This document shows positions 10,051-19,489 of a stretch of 64,000 bases of DNA, piece by piece. Position numbers and translations under genes: made by a program. Position 1 is the first letter of the stretch. Each line of letters opens with the position of its first letter. Under the pieces are notes generated by a model. The model searched no databases and was not told the DNA's origin. It worked only from the letters and a program-made list of their open reading frames with translations. Origin of the DNA: CAVYXA01 sp963846775 (GTDB lineage: Bacteria; Verrucomicrobiota; Verrucomicrobiia; Chthoniobacterales; UBA10450); assembly GCA_963846775.1 (NCBI GenBank), contig CAWJXB010000002.1:1-64000 (forward strand), read 5' to 3'.

Positions 10051-10496
10051 CGAACGCGATTGTTAATTGGCTTCGGTAGCGCGTTGGCCACGGTTCGCTT
10101 ACCGGCTCTGTCCCACTCCTTTCTCAAGCTTTTGCGGACAAACATTTCACAAAATCTTGAAGATCTCTCGCCAAGTTTGGATAGGCGAAACACGCAGTTG
10201 GAAAACGCATTCGTCCGCCCTACTGCGTCCAAAAAGAGATGCCGCAGGATCGTCAGGCAGATCGTTACGAAGAACCACGGAATCAGAACGACTTCGGCGC
10301 GCAGCCTACGCACAGCGAAATGTCGCCTTCAACATTGGGATCCCGGTCGAAGAAGCGGCGCGGATTAAGAATATTCAACGCGAGAATGTTTACAGTCAAG
10401 AAGAACATTTCCGCAATCGGAAAGATGCGGAAGAGCCGATGGATTGGACGCCCGCTAGCATGAATTATTCCTTTTTTGAATGCTACTAGATAGCTT
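10051..10496. other. intergenic region, 446 bases
   Basis: The region lies upstream of the TolC-type gene and downstream of the cytochrome b gene. It contains CTCAAGCTTTTGCGGAC near 10123-10139, almost the same as a segment near 3903-3919 upstream of another minus-strand gene. Several short ORFs cross it, but none has convincing composition. The 3' part may include the shifted true end of the cytochrome b/c gene. Confidence 0.5.
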
Positions 10497-11927
10497 TCAC
10501 TTCGCTCGGAAGCGTTCCTTGAAGAAGGAACTGGGCGCTTGCGCGTTTCCAGGAAAGCAACCAAGGTCATCGAGCTCGCCGGGCTTAAGTGAGCTGCCAA
10601 AGGCCGGCATGTTCGTGCCACCGTTGACGATGCGAATAACCAGATTGTCGCGCGTTAACTTGTCTGCGATGTAGGTCAGATCCGGGCCGCGCCGGCCGCC
10701 GTTACCTTGGATGAGGTGGCAGTTCAAACAACCTTTGTCGTGAAACAATCGAGCACCGGTGAAGACCGGGCCGCTTGTAGCTCCTACGACTTTCTCGCTC
10801 AGTGGCTGAGCGTCGAAGTTAGGCGACCAGGGCGAGTGCTGACCTTCCCACCAAAGCGCACCAATCATGATCACGGAGAGACACACAACCGCAATCGCCC
10901 ACGGGCGCCGGGAGGCCGCGCGCTCGCCCTTATGATTCCAAATAGGAACAAAGAGCAGGAAGAAACCGATCAGGATCGGGAATCCGATCATGACATAGCC
11001 TTCGATTCTATCCGGGATGAGCGAAAGAAGCCCGAAGTACCAAAGAAGATACCAATCCGGTCGTGGGTTGGCTGCCAGGATGCTTGGATCCGGCGGCTTA
11101 TCCAAAACCGGAGGCCCGACGAAGAATGCGGCGAGCGCGATCGCGATGATCAGCCCGCGTGACAATAGACATCGCGCCACGGCAAGGTCTGGCCAAAATG
11201 GCTTGCCACTTTTCTTGAGCAACTCTTCGTATTCGGCCCGATAGGTCGCAGGATCGACAGGTTTGCCCGCGACCGGTGGCTCGGAAATGCCGTGACGAAA
11301 AACAAGCCAGAGATGCAGGCCGATAAAGGCAAACATGATTCCGGGCAGAACGAAAACATGGATGGCGAAGAAGCGACTGAGTGTGGCCCCGCCGATCGTA
11401 TTACCACCCAGGATAAAGCGAGCCACCCAGTCCCCAATAATCGGAATACGCCCGGCCTGTTCCGCCGCGACTACGACCGACCACACCGCGGTTGAATCCC
11501 ACCGGAGTAGCTGCCCGGTGAATCCCATTCCGAGAGTAAAAGTCAGTAACAGAATTCCAGTGGTCCAAGTCATCTCGCGCGGAAATTTGTAGGCGCCGAA
11601 CAAAAACGTCTGCGCCATATGCGCCCCGATCATCAGCACCATCGCCGACGCGCCGAAGTAATGCATGCCGCGCAGGATGCGCCCGAATGGCGCGTTGTTA
11701 GTTATGAACAAAAGCGTCTGGTAAGCTTCTGATGACGAGGAAATGTAGGAGAACGCCAGCGCGACACCGGTTGCGATCTGCACGATAAAGGCCACCAGCG
11801 TGGCGCTGCCGAAGACGTACCACCATTTCGAATCCTGTGGCGCAATATGTTTCATCGGGGAGAGCAAGACGCCGATGCCGAGCCGATCGTCGAGCCAATT
11901 CCAGATTGTTTTGAGTAGCTTGATCAC
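10497..11927 (-). CDS. cytochrome b of a bc complex with fused C-terminal cytochrome c
   Basis: The 476-residue protein fuses an N-terminal cytochrome b/b6 domain, including GMHYFGASAMVLMIGAH and FFAIHVFVLPGIMFAFIGLH that supply haem histidines, with C-terminal helices (subunit IV-like, containing the PDWYLLWYFG Qo-site region) and a mono-haem cytochrome c domain with CLNCH near residue 400. It oxidises quinol and passes electrons on through the tethered haem c. The GTG start overlaps the Rieske stop (GTGA). After GELDDL the frame continues as an unlikely sequence, whereas a neighbouring frame reads LVAFLETRKR, a typical cytochrome c terminal helix. A one-base change near 10570 is therefore likely, and the true C terminus is uncertain. 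Confidence 0.88.
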   Translation of the reverse strand: MIKLLKTIWNWLDDRLGIGVLLSPMKHIAPQDSKWWYVFGSATLVAFIVQIATGVALAFSYISSSSEAYQTLLFITNNAPFGRILRGMHYFGASAMVLMIGAHMAQTFLFGAYKFPREMTWTTGILLLTFTLGMGFTGQLLRWDSTAVWSVVVAAEQAGRIPIIGDWVARFILGGNTIGGATLSRFFAIHVFVLPGIMFAFIGLHLWLVFRHGISEPPVAGKPVDPATYRAEYEELLKKSGKPFWPDLAVARCLLSRGLIIAIALAAFFVGPPVLDKPPDPSILAANPRPDWYLLWYFGLLSLIPDRIEGYVMIGFPILIGFFLLFVPIWNHKGERAASRRPWAIAVVCLSVIMIGALWWEGQHSPWSPNFDAQPLSEKVVGATSGPVFTGARLFHDKGCLNCHLIQGNGGRRGPDLTYIADKLTRDNLVIRIVNGGTNMPAFGSSLKPGELDDLGCFPGNAQAPSSFFKERFRAK

Positions 11928-12464
11928 AGCCTGGTGGAAATCGGAACGATCGCCTGCTTCATTTGCACTTCGCCATTTGCAACCCGCACCTCGTAGCGAA
12001 ATAGCGGGAGCGGCGGCGGACCGGCCGCGACTTTGCCGTCACGGTAGTAGACACCGCCATGACACGGACACATAAAGAGATCCGCGCCTTCCAGCCAACG
12101 CACCGGGCACCCGAGATGCGTGCAGTTAGCCGAGAAAGCAATGAAGCTATCCGCGCTGACGCGTCTTAGCCAGACGCCACTCTTTGCCGTGACTGCCGGC
12201 CCACGGCAGCGATGAAGGATCTGTCACCGTCACGGCCACCGTTTTGCCGATTTGGAAATCATCCGGTTTGCCGAGCGTGACCCATTCCCGGGGCACCTTC
12301 CGAAAAAAGGGCGCGACGATGAATCCGACTAGCGGCACTCCCACAATCGCGGTGCAAAGACCAATCAGGGCGATTGAGAGTTTTTCAAAAAATCGCCGCC
12401 GGCTGATCTCCTCCGGCGTTTCAGTTAGCGGCGCAGACGACGATTCAGTGAGACTTGTATTCAT
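11924..12464 (-). CDS. Rieske iron-sulfur protein of the bc complex, frameshifted
   Basis: The start ATG at 12464 opens MNTSLTESS, an SRRRFFEKL basic motif that resembles a Tat-type signal anchor, and a hydrophobic helix. The first frame runs to about 12170. In a second frame the cluster ligands appear as CTHLGCPVRW and CPCHGG, followed by VYYRDGKVAAGPPPLPLFRYEV, a textbook Rieske fold. It ends at TGA 11924, overlapping the cytochrome b start. It moves one electron from quinol to the cytochrome c part of the complex. The frame change falls just before the cluster domain. Confidence 0.85.
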
Positions 12465-12684
12465 GGCGAATTTCCGTGATCCAACCGGCAAGCGCTGCGA
12501 TGAAGAGGACAACACCGACGAGCCAAACGACCCAGGTGGTGATCAATCCCCAAAAGAGAAAGGCGACTCCCATGGCCAAACCTGCCGGAAAGTAGGTTGG
12601 GTGCGGTAGCGGCTCGTCGGGTAGGACCTGCCAACCCGGTGGCACCGTCTCCGAATGTTTCGTAGTTGAGGGTTCGTTAGGCAT
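12445..12684 (-). CDS. small two-helix membrane subunit (cytochrome oxidase subunit IV-like)
   Basis: The ATG at 12684 (MPNEPSTTKH) gives a 79-residue protein with a polar N terminus, the segment PLPHPTYFPAGLAMG, and two adjacent transmembrane helices. Small proteins with this PxPTYxPAxLAxG-like entry occur between oxidase and bc genes in related operons and are often annotated as oxidase subunit IV. It overlaps the Rieske start by 20 bases. The role is inferred from position and topology only. Confidence 0.65.
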   Translation of the reverse strand: MPNEPSTTKHSETVPPGWQVLPDEPLPHPTYFPAGLAMGVAFLFWGLITTWVVWLVGVVLFIAALAGWITEIRHEYKSH

Positions 12685-12689
12685 TTGAT

Positions 12690-13447
12690 TGCTTCCGGTT
12701 GTGGTGATGAATGCCAGCGCGCCAGCTGGGCGAGAATTGCGGTCGCGTAAATGGCACACATGGGAACCCACATCAGCAATCCGCCGATCTGTTGATCACG
12801 ATCACTCGTTAGGCCCCAATCGCTGCGGATCGTGCTAAGTATTCCCAATCGATCGACCGGGTGCATGGTAAACCGGGCAAATCGAAACGGGCGCAAAGGT
12901 CAGGATAATGCCGAGCACGCTGCAGGCAGTGCAGGCGGTAAAAAGGTAAACAATTCCGGCGAGCGGTGAAAGCCGTTGCTCTTCGCGCGGCGCGAGCACC
13001 TGCCACCAAAACACGCTTCCCATTAACAGAAGCGAGGTCGTTTGGATCGCTGAGACAGTCCTCGACGTTGCCGCTGCGTTACAAAGTGTGGGCGCGTGCC
13101 AGAGCCACATCGCACCAACTCCGGCAACCCATCCGATGAGTGGATAAGCAAGATAGAGAACGGAGAGCGAAGTGAAAACGATCGCGGAAGACTTAGCAAC
13201 AAAAGCGCGGGAACGATGAGAACGAGCAGGATGTGCTGAACCATGTGGCGCTGAAGAGATAACCGTTAGCCAGCGCATTAAACGGTGAGATCAAAGCTAA
13301 CAGAAATACAACGAGCGCAGCTGCGAAATAGAGCGGCCTGCCTCGCTGCCGAAGGCGAGAAAGTAACCGATGAAGGCAAGCGCGCCTAAGAATCAGAACA
13401 ATAGAATTCCAGGTCCAGGCGGTAGTAAAGAATTGGTAAGTAGTCAT
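12690..13447 (-). CDS. ctaG: CtaG-type cytochrome c oxidase assembly factor, frameshifted
   Basis: The gene is spread over three or four frames. It starts at 13447 (MTTYQFFTTAWTWNS), then a hydrophobic helix ending NALANGYLFSA. The next frame begins MVQHILLVLIVPALLLL, the MxxHxLL metal-site helix of caa3_CtaG proteins. A further frame has GAMWLWHAPTLCNAA and VFWWQVLAP, and the last frame gives QIGGLLMWVPMCAIYATA. Frame changes lie near 13255, 13195 and 12840; at 12840 one extra G is likely. The family is thought to help copper insertion into the oxidase. The exact stop is uncertain because the final frame runs into the next gene. Confidence 0.75.
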
Positions 13448-14009
13448 CGAAGAAGTGGAAGGATGTAAACAGTGAGCAGAACAAAAACCCAGACGACATC
13501 GACAAAGTGCCAGTAGTAGCCGACAGATTTAAAGGCGGAGTCGAACTTGGAGGAAACGGAATCCCCTTCCCACGCCATCCAGAGAAAGATCAGCAGCACG
13601 ATCAGACCAAACAACACGTGCAAACCGTGGAACCCGGTCAGGGTGAAGAAGCGTGGTTGAAAACATATTGGTGCTGAGATCGACCCCGCTCTGGAAGAGT
13701 TTCCAGTATTCGTTCCCTGACCGACAAGGAAGACTGCGCCGAGCAGGATGGTCAGCGCGAGCCAGCCGAGCATCGAACCACGACGTTGTTTCGTTAGGGC
13801 AAGCTCGGATCGCCAAAAGGTGAAGCTGCTCGCGAAAAGACAAACGCTGAACACCAGCGTACGCGGAACATCCAGCTCTTTCGGTCCGGGACCGGGCTGC
13901 GGGTGGGCGTAGAAATACAAATAGGCGAGGATAAGGGTGCCGAAGAACCCGACTTCGGAGAAAATGAAGGCGAGGATGCCGATTTGTTGTGATCGGGAAG
14001 GAACGCGAG
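13444..14009 (-). CDS. cytochrome c oxidase subunit III
   Basis: The segment includes SRSQQIGILAFIFSEVGFFG, LYFYAHPQPGPGPKE, FFTLTGFHGLHVLFG and YYWHFVDVVWVFVLL, all hallmarks of haem-copper oxidase subunit III with its seven helices (the first two may be absent or in subunit I). No start codon is obvious: the frame extends upstream into the end of coxI without a stop. The two may be fused as I+III, or a frameshift hides the boundary. I place the boundary near 14010. The stop overlaps the ctaG start at 13447. Confidence 0.75.
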
Positions 14010-15682
14010 CTGATCGTCGCCAACGATAGGATCCGGCCGATCCGGATTCGCGATATCCCAGAGAGGCCGGCGGCTGTGGATCGGTGGCAGCGCGAGAAAG
14101 TTTTCATGCGGCGGCGGTGAAGTGGTCGCCCATTCGAGGGTCCACGCGTCCCAGGGATTATCGCCCGCTATTTTCCGCGGAAGAACGAACTGCGCGAGGT
14201 TCCAAACCAAGACCAGCGACGCGGCGCCCATGAAAAACACGCCGAATGGTAGAAACCATGTTCATCCAACCCCAGCCTGGTATGTCCGGGATAGGTAAAG
14301 ATGCGCCGCGGCATCCCGTAGAAGCCAAGGACATGCTGAATGATGAAGGTCATGTTGAAGCCGATGATCCATCAGCCAGAAGGTCCATTTGCCTAACGAC
14401 TCCGACATCATCCGGCCGCTCATTTTTGGAAACCAATATGGCAGCGCACCGAGCATCGCGAAGACGATGGCGCCGACAAAGACGAAGTGAAAATGCGCGA
14501 CGAGGATAGTAGCTATTCTTGGTTTGCCAATCGAGCGCCGCGCTGGCGTGACTAATTCCGGTAATGCCGGCGACAGAGGAATTGGATGAGAAACGCGATG
14601 CAAAAGAGCATCGGCACGTCAAACCGGATCCGCCCGCCGACCAGGGTTGCGCTCCAGTTCAATACTTTCACGCCTGTCGGGATGGCGATCAGCATGGACG
14701 TGATAATGAAGAACAGGTCCAGTGCCCGACCCATGCCGACGGTGAACATGTGATGGCCCCAGACGAGCGAGCTCAGCACCGCGATCGCGACAGTGGAGGC
14801 AGCGACAAACTCGTAGCCGAAGATCGGTTTACGGGAAAAGACCGGAATCATTTCCGAGATCATGCCGAATGCAGGAAGAACCACGATGTAAACTTCCGGA
14901 TGGCCAAAAGCCCAGAAGATGTGTTGCCAGAGAACGGCTGAACCGCCGCGGAACGGGAGGAAGAAATGTCCATCGAGCTGGCGATCGATCAGGATCATGG
15001 CTAGCCCGGCGTTCAATACCGGCAGCGCGATCAGGATGAGGAAAGAGTTAACGAAATTCATCCAGGTAAAGAGCGGCAGCCGGCGCATCGTCATGCCTGG
15101 GCGCACGACAGGAGATCACGGTGGCGATGGTGTTGACCGCGAAACTGATCGTGCCAAGACCGAGAACGAAAATCGCAATCGCCCAGTAGTCGACGCCAGG
15201 CGATGAGGAATAAGGCGTCTCGCTCAACGGCGCATAGGAGAACCAGCCGACCGCCGGAGCGCCGCCGGCGAGAATACTGAAGTGCAAAAGAATTCCGCCG
15301 AATGGCTGGCACCAGATAGCCAAAAGCGTTCAGGCGCGGGAACGCCATGTCACGCGCGCCGATCTGCAACGGCAGGATGTAATTTACGAACCCAAACAAC
15401 AAGGGCATCGCAACGAGGAAAATCATCGTTGTGCCGTGCATGGTGAAAAGCTGGTTGAACGTGTCGGGCGTAACAAAGTGATTGTTAGGCACGGCCAGCT
15501 GCAATCGGATGACAAGCGCTTCGAGTCCTCCCACGATGAGAAAGAACAGGCCGGTCAGCATATAGAGGACGCCGATGCGCTTGTGATCGACCGTGGAGAG
15601 CCAGGCCAGCTGATAGTGCCTGCGCTTGGCCGGATCCAGGAACGATGTCCCGGAACTCTGCGATCGTATCCGTGCCGTTCAT
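14010..15682 (-). CDS. cytochrome c oxidase subunit I, multiply frameshifted
   Basis: The start MNGTDTIAEFRD at 15682 overlaps the coxII stop (ATGA). Successive frames carry RIGVLYMLTGLFFLIVGGLEAL, FTMHGTTMIFLVAMPLLFG with the haem a ligand histidine, WAFGHPEVYIVVLPAFG with the CuB ligand and Tyr, VWGHHMFTVG, LVAHFHFVFVGAIVF, and GFYGMPRRIF. I count about five frame changes, near 15640, 15310, 15095, 14580 and 14360, and one more near 14250. The catalytic residues seen match a proton-pumping A-type oxidase. It reduces oxygen to water at the haem-CuB site in the inner membrane. Such a high frameshift density in an essential gene argues for sequencing error. Confidence 0.8.
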
Positions 15683-16612
15683 TTTAGTGTCGAGAGATAC
15701 GTCGCCAGTTGATCAAGCTGCTCGTCGGTGAAGGTAGAAGTCCGGCATGAGCGCGCCCGGCTTAATGTGCTGCGGACTTTTAACCAAAGCGCGCATGTTG
15801 GCCGGCGTGTTATCGATCACGCCGGAAGCCAGTTGTTTGCGGCTCCCGACATGAGTCAGGTCCGGCGCGACGCGTAAATCCGCTCCAGCTACACCGCGGA
15901 TAGCATGACAGTTGATGCAGGTTGAGGTCTTAAACAGCGCCAGTCCTTTTGCGATAGCATCATTTGTCGGCGACTGGCTTGGTTGTAACTGAGCACGTTG
16001 CCATTCTTCGAACTTCGAAGGTTCCTCGGCTACGACCACGATGCGCATCCAGGCATGTTGCGTTCCGCAGAATTCCGAGCACTGGCCGATGTAAATGCCC
16101 GGTTTATTCGCTTGTAACCAGATGTGGTTAGGTTGGCCCGGCACATTGCTCATCTTGCGAGTCAGCTTCGGTACCCAGAACTCATGCAGCACATCCGCTG
16201 ACTCCAGCTGGACCGACAAAGGCTTGCCCGCAGGAATGTGGATTTCGTTAGCCGTGATCACTCCTGAACCGGGGTAATCCACCTGCCACCAGAACTGGTG
16301 ACCTGTTATCACTAAGTCGGGCGAAGGCGCCGGCGGCGGATCAGCGCGATTCATCGCGCCAAGTGTGATGACGAAAAGAAAGATAACGATCAAAAACGGA
16401 ATGATCGTCCAGGCGATTTCCACCTTCCGGTTACCGCGGATCTGAGTCGGGTCGGGTTCACCCGCGCGCGTGCGAAAGCGAAAAATCGAGAAAGCGATCG
16501 CGCCGGTGACGATGACGAAAATCAGCGCGAAGACCACGCATGAAACAATGCCCAAGTCGTAGATTGCCCGCGCGAGCGGCGACTGCGGATCCAGAGCATT
16601 TGAGCTAGGCAT
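15679..16612 (-). CDS. cytochrome c oxidase subunit II with fused cytochrome c (caa3 type), C-terminal frameshift
   Basis: The ATG at 16612 (MPSSNALDPQSPLARA) leads into two transmembrane helices, a cupredoxin domain with GHQFWWQVDYPG and the CuA site in GQCSEFCGTQHAWM, and a C-terminal cytochrome c with CINCH. This is the caa3 arrangement, in which the oxidase carries its own electron donor. The annotated frame ends early (DFYLHRRAA); a neighbouring frame continues TFTDEQLDQLATYLSTLK and ends at TGA 15679, overlapping the coxI start, so a single-base change lies near 15740. It is the first gene of the respiratory operon. Confidence 0.88.
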
Positions 16613-16904
16613 GTTCGGGTCTTTACATTTACTTAATTCACCCTTCTCGGCCCATCGGCCGCTGGCTGACCACATCCTCCAGCAGTTAGCGGGTAACCTG
16701 TGCGAGCCAGCGATTTCATCGTGATGAGTTCCACCCGGTTGCTGCTTCGGTTGGTACCTCCACCTCGGGCGGCAGTAAAGAACAAAATCGTGCCGGTCCC
16801 GGCCGGGCTGCCGCTCCTGTTCTATGTTGGCAATTGCGAAAGATCAGTTCTTCGGAACAAGCCGATTTCGGATGGCAAGGACCTTTACGTGGGCGCGGCC
16901 TATA

Positions 16905-17147
16905 TCAACAACCAGTAAGCTCGGCATTCGAGTCGCAACGGCAATTGCGGCAACCACCAAGATCCGGATGATTGTCACTAACGAGCAGCTCTGCGAAACG
17001 CGATTCGTAAGAATCACATGTCGGGCAACTGCCATCCGCCTCAATCCATTCCGGATGCTGCGCGCGAAGCGCGTAATGAATCTCGCGCTGAAGCTTCGCG
17101 TAACCCGGAACTTCGGCAACGAGGATTGAAGAATGCGTTGTGTTCAT
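16905..17147 (-). CDS. small hypothetical protein with a CxxC motif
   Basis: From the ATG at 17147 the product is 80 residues. The segment VPGYAKLQREIHYALRAQHP, followed by CPTCDSYESRFAELL, has the look of a conserved small soluble protein, with the two cysteines three residues apart as in zinc ribbons. I know no function for it. The upstream part of this frame reads through the palindromic repeat at 17182-17240, so the longer version from 17273 is unlikely. The last 25 residues (cysteine-rich) may be non-native. Confidence 0.45.
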   Translation of the reverse strand: MNTTHSSILVAEVPGYAKLQREIHYALRAQHPEWIEADGSCPTCDSYESRFAELLVSDNHPDLGGCRNCRCDSNAELTGC

Positions 17148-17527
17148 GATAACGACTGGTTCGCCGCAAAGTGAAACGAGCTTTTCGGCGAGGGCGCCGA
17201 AAACGACACGCGAGGCGCGTGTGCTCCCCAGACGTTTTCGCGCTGTGGAACCGGGCTGAAGATCCGATTCCAACTAGTTCCCGAATTAAAGATCGACATG
17301 TTCAACACCAGCATCGGATCGCCGGACCGCCTGCTGGCGGCAGCCCGTTCAACCGAGGCCAGGCGTCGCAACGAAACAGGCACATGAACAGGCTGGGCGA
17401 TCCAGCCAGTTCCGCCAAACTGGCTGCCCTCTGGGCGCGCTTCGCGCGGATCGTGCCAATAGCGTCGCCGTTGAAACCATTTCCGTAGCTTTGCGAGGTT
17501 GGTTTGCTTCAGGTTTGTCGTTTTCAT
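17144..17527 (-). CDS. small hypothetical protein, C terminus reads into a repeat
   Basis: The ATG at 17527 is preceded by an excellent ribosome binding site (AGGAGACACAAAG), the clearest in the neighbourhood, so translation starts here. The N terminus is basic (MKTTNLKQTNLAKLRKWF) and continues with RRRYWHDPREARPEGSQFGG. After about residue 95 the frame enters the palindromic repeat at 17182-17240, and the remaining 30 residues are probably not original, so the gene may have been truncated by repeat insertion. No family is recognised. It lies 14 bases downstream of the small membrane ORF and is probably co-transcribed with it. Confidence 0.5.
   Translation of the reverse strand: MKTTNLKQTNLAKLRKWFQRRRYWHDPREARPEGSQFGGTGWIAQPVHVPVSLRRLASVERAAASRRSGDPMLVLNMSIFNSGTSWNRIFSPVPQRENVWGAHAPRVSFSAPSPKSSFHFAANQSLS
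17182..17240. repeat. double-hairpin interspersed repeat, about 60 bases
   Basis: Two perfect hairpins lie side by side: TTTTCGGCG / CGCCGAAAA with a 4-base loop at 17182-17203, and ACACGCG / CGCGTGT with a 3-base loop at 17206-17222. The element extends to GACGTTTTCG. It interrupts the plausible end of the gene starting at 17527. Similar GC-rich palindromic elements are frequent in this group of bacteria (recollection, not searched). Confidence 0.6.
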
Positions 17528-17541
17528 CTTTGTGTCTCCTT

Positions 17542-17682
17542 TTAGTGGTAAAGAAGGAATCCTCCGAGGATGCCTAGCAACACGCCGATTAACGGGCTAA
17601 GCAGGGCGAACCAGAGCGAGAAGTCCCACTCAAGTCCGAGCCGGACTGACAGTCTTGCTGCATATTTTGTTCTCGCGATCAT
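17542..17682 (-). CDS. 46-residue membrane protein
   Basis: This short gene starts at the ATG at 17682 with AAAGGAAA nine bases upstream and ends at TAA 17542. The product has a basic N terminus (MIARTKYAARLSVRLG) and one long hydrophobic span (FSLWFALLSPLIGVLLGILG) ending FLLYH. If the oxidoreductase frameshift is corrected, that gene stops at TGA 17679, so the two genes overlap as ATGA and are translationally coupled. A single-helix membrane microprotein is the simplest reading; the function is unknown. Confidence 0.55.
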   Translation of the reverse strand: MIARTKYAARLSVRLGLEWDFSLWFALLSPLIGVLLGILGGFLLYH

Positions 17683-18649
17683 GACTGTTTCCTTTCCAAG
17701 GCTCCGTTTCCGTTGCTGACCCGAAGGGCGATTTTTCCGCGAGTGTGGCCGGATTGACTAAGCTTGTGCGCTCGGCGCGCTTCGCTCAGGGGAAGGATGC
17801 GATCGATGATCGGAGCGAGTTTCCCGAGTCGATGATCTTCGCGATTTCCGCGAGCTGCGCGCCGTTCGGTTGCGCGCCGAGGAGCGCAGCCCGGACGCCG
17901 AGTTCTTCGGTTTTCGCTTCCGAAGGCGGCTGGACTAAGGAAACGAGATTGCCTCCATTTTTCAAAACCGACCAGGAGCGTTCCTGCGTTTCGCCGCCAA
18001 GCGTGTCGAGGACGATGTCGATGTTGCGCGCGACGTCTTCGAATCGCTGTTGCGTGTAATCGATCGGTTCATCCACTTCGAGCTTTCGGAGCAAGTCCTG
18101 ATTCTTGGTCGAGGCCGTAGCGAAAACGTAGGCACCTTTCCATTTTGCGAGTTGCACGGCAAAATGACCAACTCCGCCACTGCCGGCATGAATCAACACG
18201 CGCTGTCCCGGCTGCAATTGCGCCGTATCGAACAACGATTGCCACGCGGTCAGCGCAGCCAAAGGCACGGCCGCTGCGCGGATGTGATGAAGCGAGTTCG
18301 GTTTGAGTGCGAGTTCTGATTCGCGAACGACGATGTAATCTGCGTAGGCGCCGTTGCGGGTTGGATCGGGCAGGCTGTAAACCTCATCGCCTTTTTTGAA
18401 GCGTCCGGCAGCTGCCGGACGTGGCCCGACTTCTTCCACCACGCCCGACAAATCCCATCCAAGAATGAGCGGGAATTTATGAGGCCAAAAGTCTTTCATC
18501 TCCCCTTCACGAACTTTCCAATCGATCGGGTTCACTCCGGCAGCGTGAACTCGGACGAAAACTTCATCGGCTTGTGGCTCCGGACGCGGCGCATCTTCGT
18601 AGTGCAAGACTTCTGTTCCGCCGTAGTTGTGAATTCGAATTGCTTTCAT
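17679..18649 (-). CDS. NADP-dependent MDR oxidoreductase (quinone oxidoreductase-like), C-terminal frameshift
   Basis: The ATG at 18649 (MKAIRIHNYGG) is the classical start of medium-chain quinone reductases. The protein has the GroES-like domain with HAAGVNPIDWKVREG and the Rossmann domain with AGSGGVGHFAVQLAKW; the structural zinc cysteines of alcohol dehydrogenases are absent, as in quinone reductases. The frame ends early at IASFP; restoring one A in the run near 17822 gives KLAPIIDRILPLSEARRAHK, the usual C-terminal helix, and a stop at 17679. It probably reduces quinones or enones with NADPH. It is divergent from the LysR gene, with DoxX between them. Confidence 0.82.
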
Positions 18650-18711
18650 GGTTTGCGATGTCGTTTGAGCCGAAACGCCTGTGTGTCTGGTGATTGCTTC
18701 AAGTGTTCTGG

Positions 18712-18933
18712 TCATAACGCTGATTGCGCAGGCGCGAACGCCAAACGCAGTTTTCGTTGCGCGTGCCCGAGAATTTCCGCGCCGCGTTGCCATTCAGCGA
18801 CGAACTTGCGCTCGCCAATCTGAATAGGCTGGTTCGCTTGGCGCGCCGTAGCCTCATGCCAGTCCGGCTCGGACCGAAGGCGGCTCGATCTCGGGATCAT
18901 GTGACGCTCAATCGCTTTGATGGTTCTACTCAT
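18712..18933 (-). CDS. small hypothetical protein, 73 aa
   Basis: The ATG at 18933 (MSRTIKAIERHMIP) is preceded by AAAGGGACA, an acceptable ribosome binding site. The product is basic and hydrophilic with no signal or membrane segment. It sits between the DoxX and oxidoreductase genes on the same strand, so it is probably part of the LysR-controlled unit. No family is recognised; it could also be a spurious reading frame. Confidence 0.35.
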   Translation of the reverse strand: MSRTIKAIERHMIPRSSRLRSEPDWHEATARQANQPIQIGERKFVAEWQRGAEILGHAQRKLRLAFAPAQSAL

Positions 18934-18958
18934 GATTTTGTCCCTTTGTTTGTGTTCG

Positions 18959-19402
18959 TTAGGCCATCCGATGGTTAATTGATGAACCGAGAGACTCGCG
19001 CTGATTGATCGGCGCAGTTGCTGATCTAACGCGCGCCTCAAGAATTCCGGCGAAGGCCGATCTGACGCTCCCGAACACCACGCCCCAAAGGATCGTAACG
19101 AAGACCGCCAGCCCGATACCGACCGGACTCATCAGAGCGTGAAACAAGAGAATGTTCACGATGATCGGTCCGAGAATCGTGAGTGCGAGCGGCACGTAGC
19201 GATTGATCAGAAGCAACGCGCCCGAAATCACCTGAAGCCCAGAGACGACCAGGAGATATTTCGTGACGAACATCGCTCCGAGGAATTGTCCCGCGACTCC
19301 GCTCGGCGGAGGCATCGGAATGAAATGAAGAAATCCATTCAGACCGAAGACCAAAAAGATGAAACCCAACAGCAACCGACTGATGTGAGTTAAGATTTTC
19401 AT
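18959..19402 (-). CDS. DoxX-like membrane protein
   Basis: From the ATG at 19402 (MKILTHISRLLLGFIFLVFGLNGFLHF) the product has four transmembrane helices and the DoxX entry motif LxGxxFxxxGxxxF, then HFIPMPPPSG and VKYLL-like VTKYLLVVSGLQVISG. DoxX family members are quinol-linked or redox-associated small membrane proteins of uncertain mechanism. The gene faces away from the LysR regulator with 87 bases between the starts. This intergenic segment probably contains the LysR operator. Confidence 0.75.
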   Translation of the reverse strand: MKILTHISRLLLGFIFLVFGLNGFLHFIPMPPPSGVAGQFLGAMFVTKYLLVVSGLQVISGALLLINRYVPLALTILGPIIVNILLFHALMSPVGIGLAVFVTILWGVVFGSVRSAFAGILEARVRSATAPINQRESLGSSINHRMA

Positions 19403-19489
19403 ACCGATATGATCGGTCCGGTGTGTCGATCTTGGGAAAGACCATGTTTCTTGCCTCACCATAACTAACAGGCATACTGCTTCTCAGCC

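Noticed and set aside
10020..10313. Minus-strand ORF of 97 residues upstream of the TolC-type gene
   Set aside because: No ribosome binding site, no family and poor composition; it overlaps the putative regulatory sequence.
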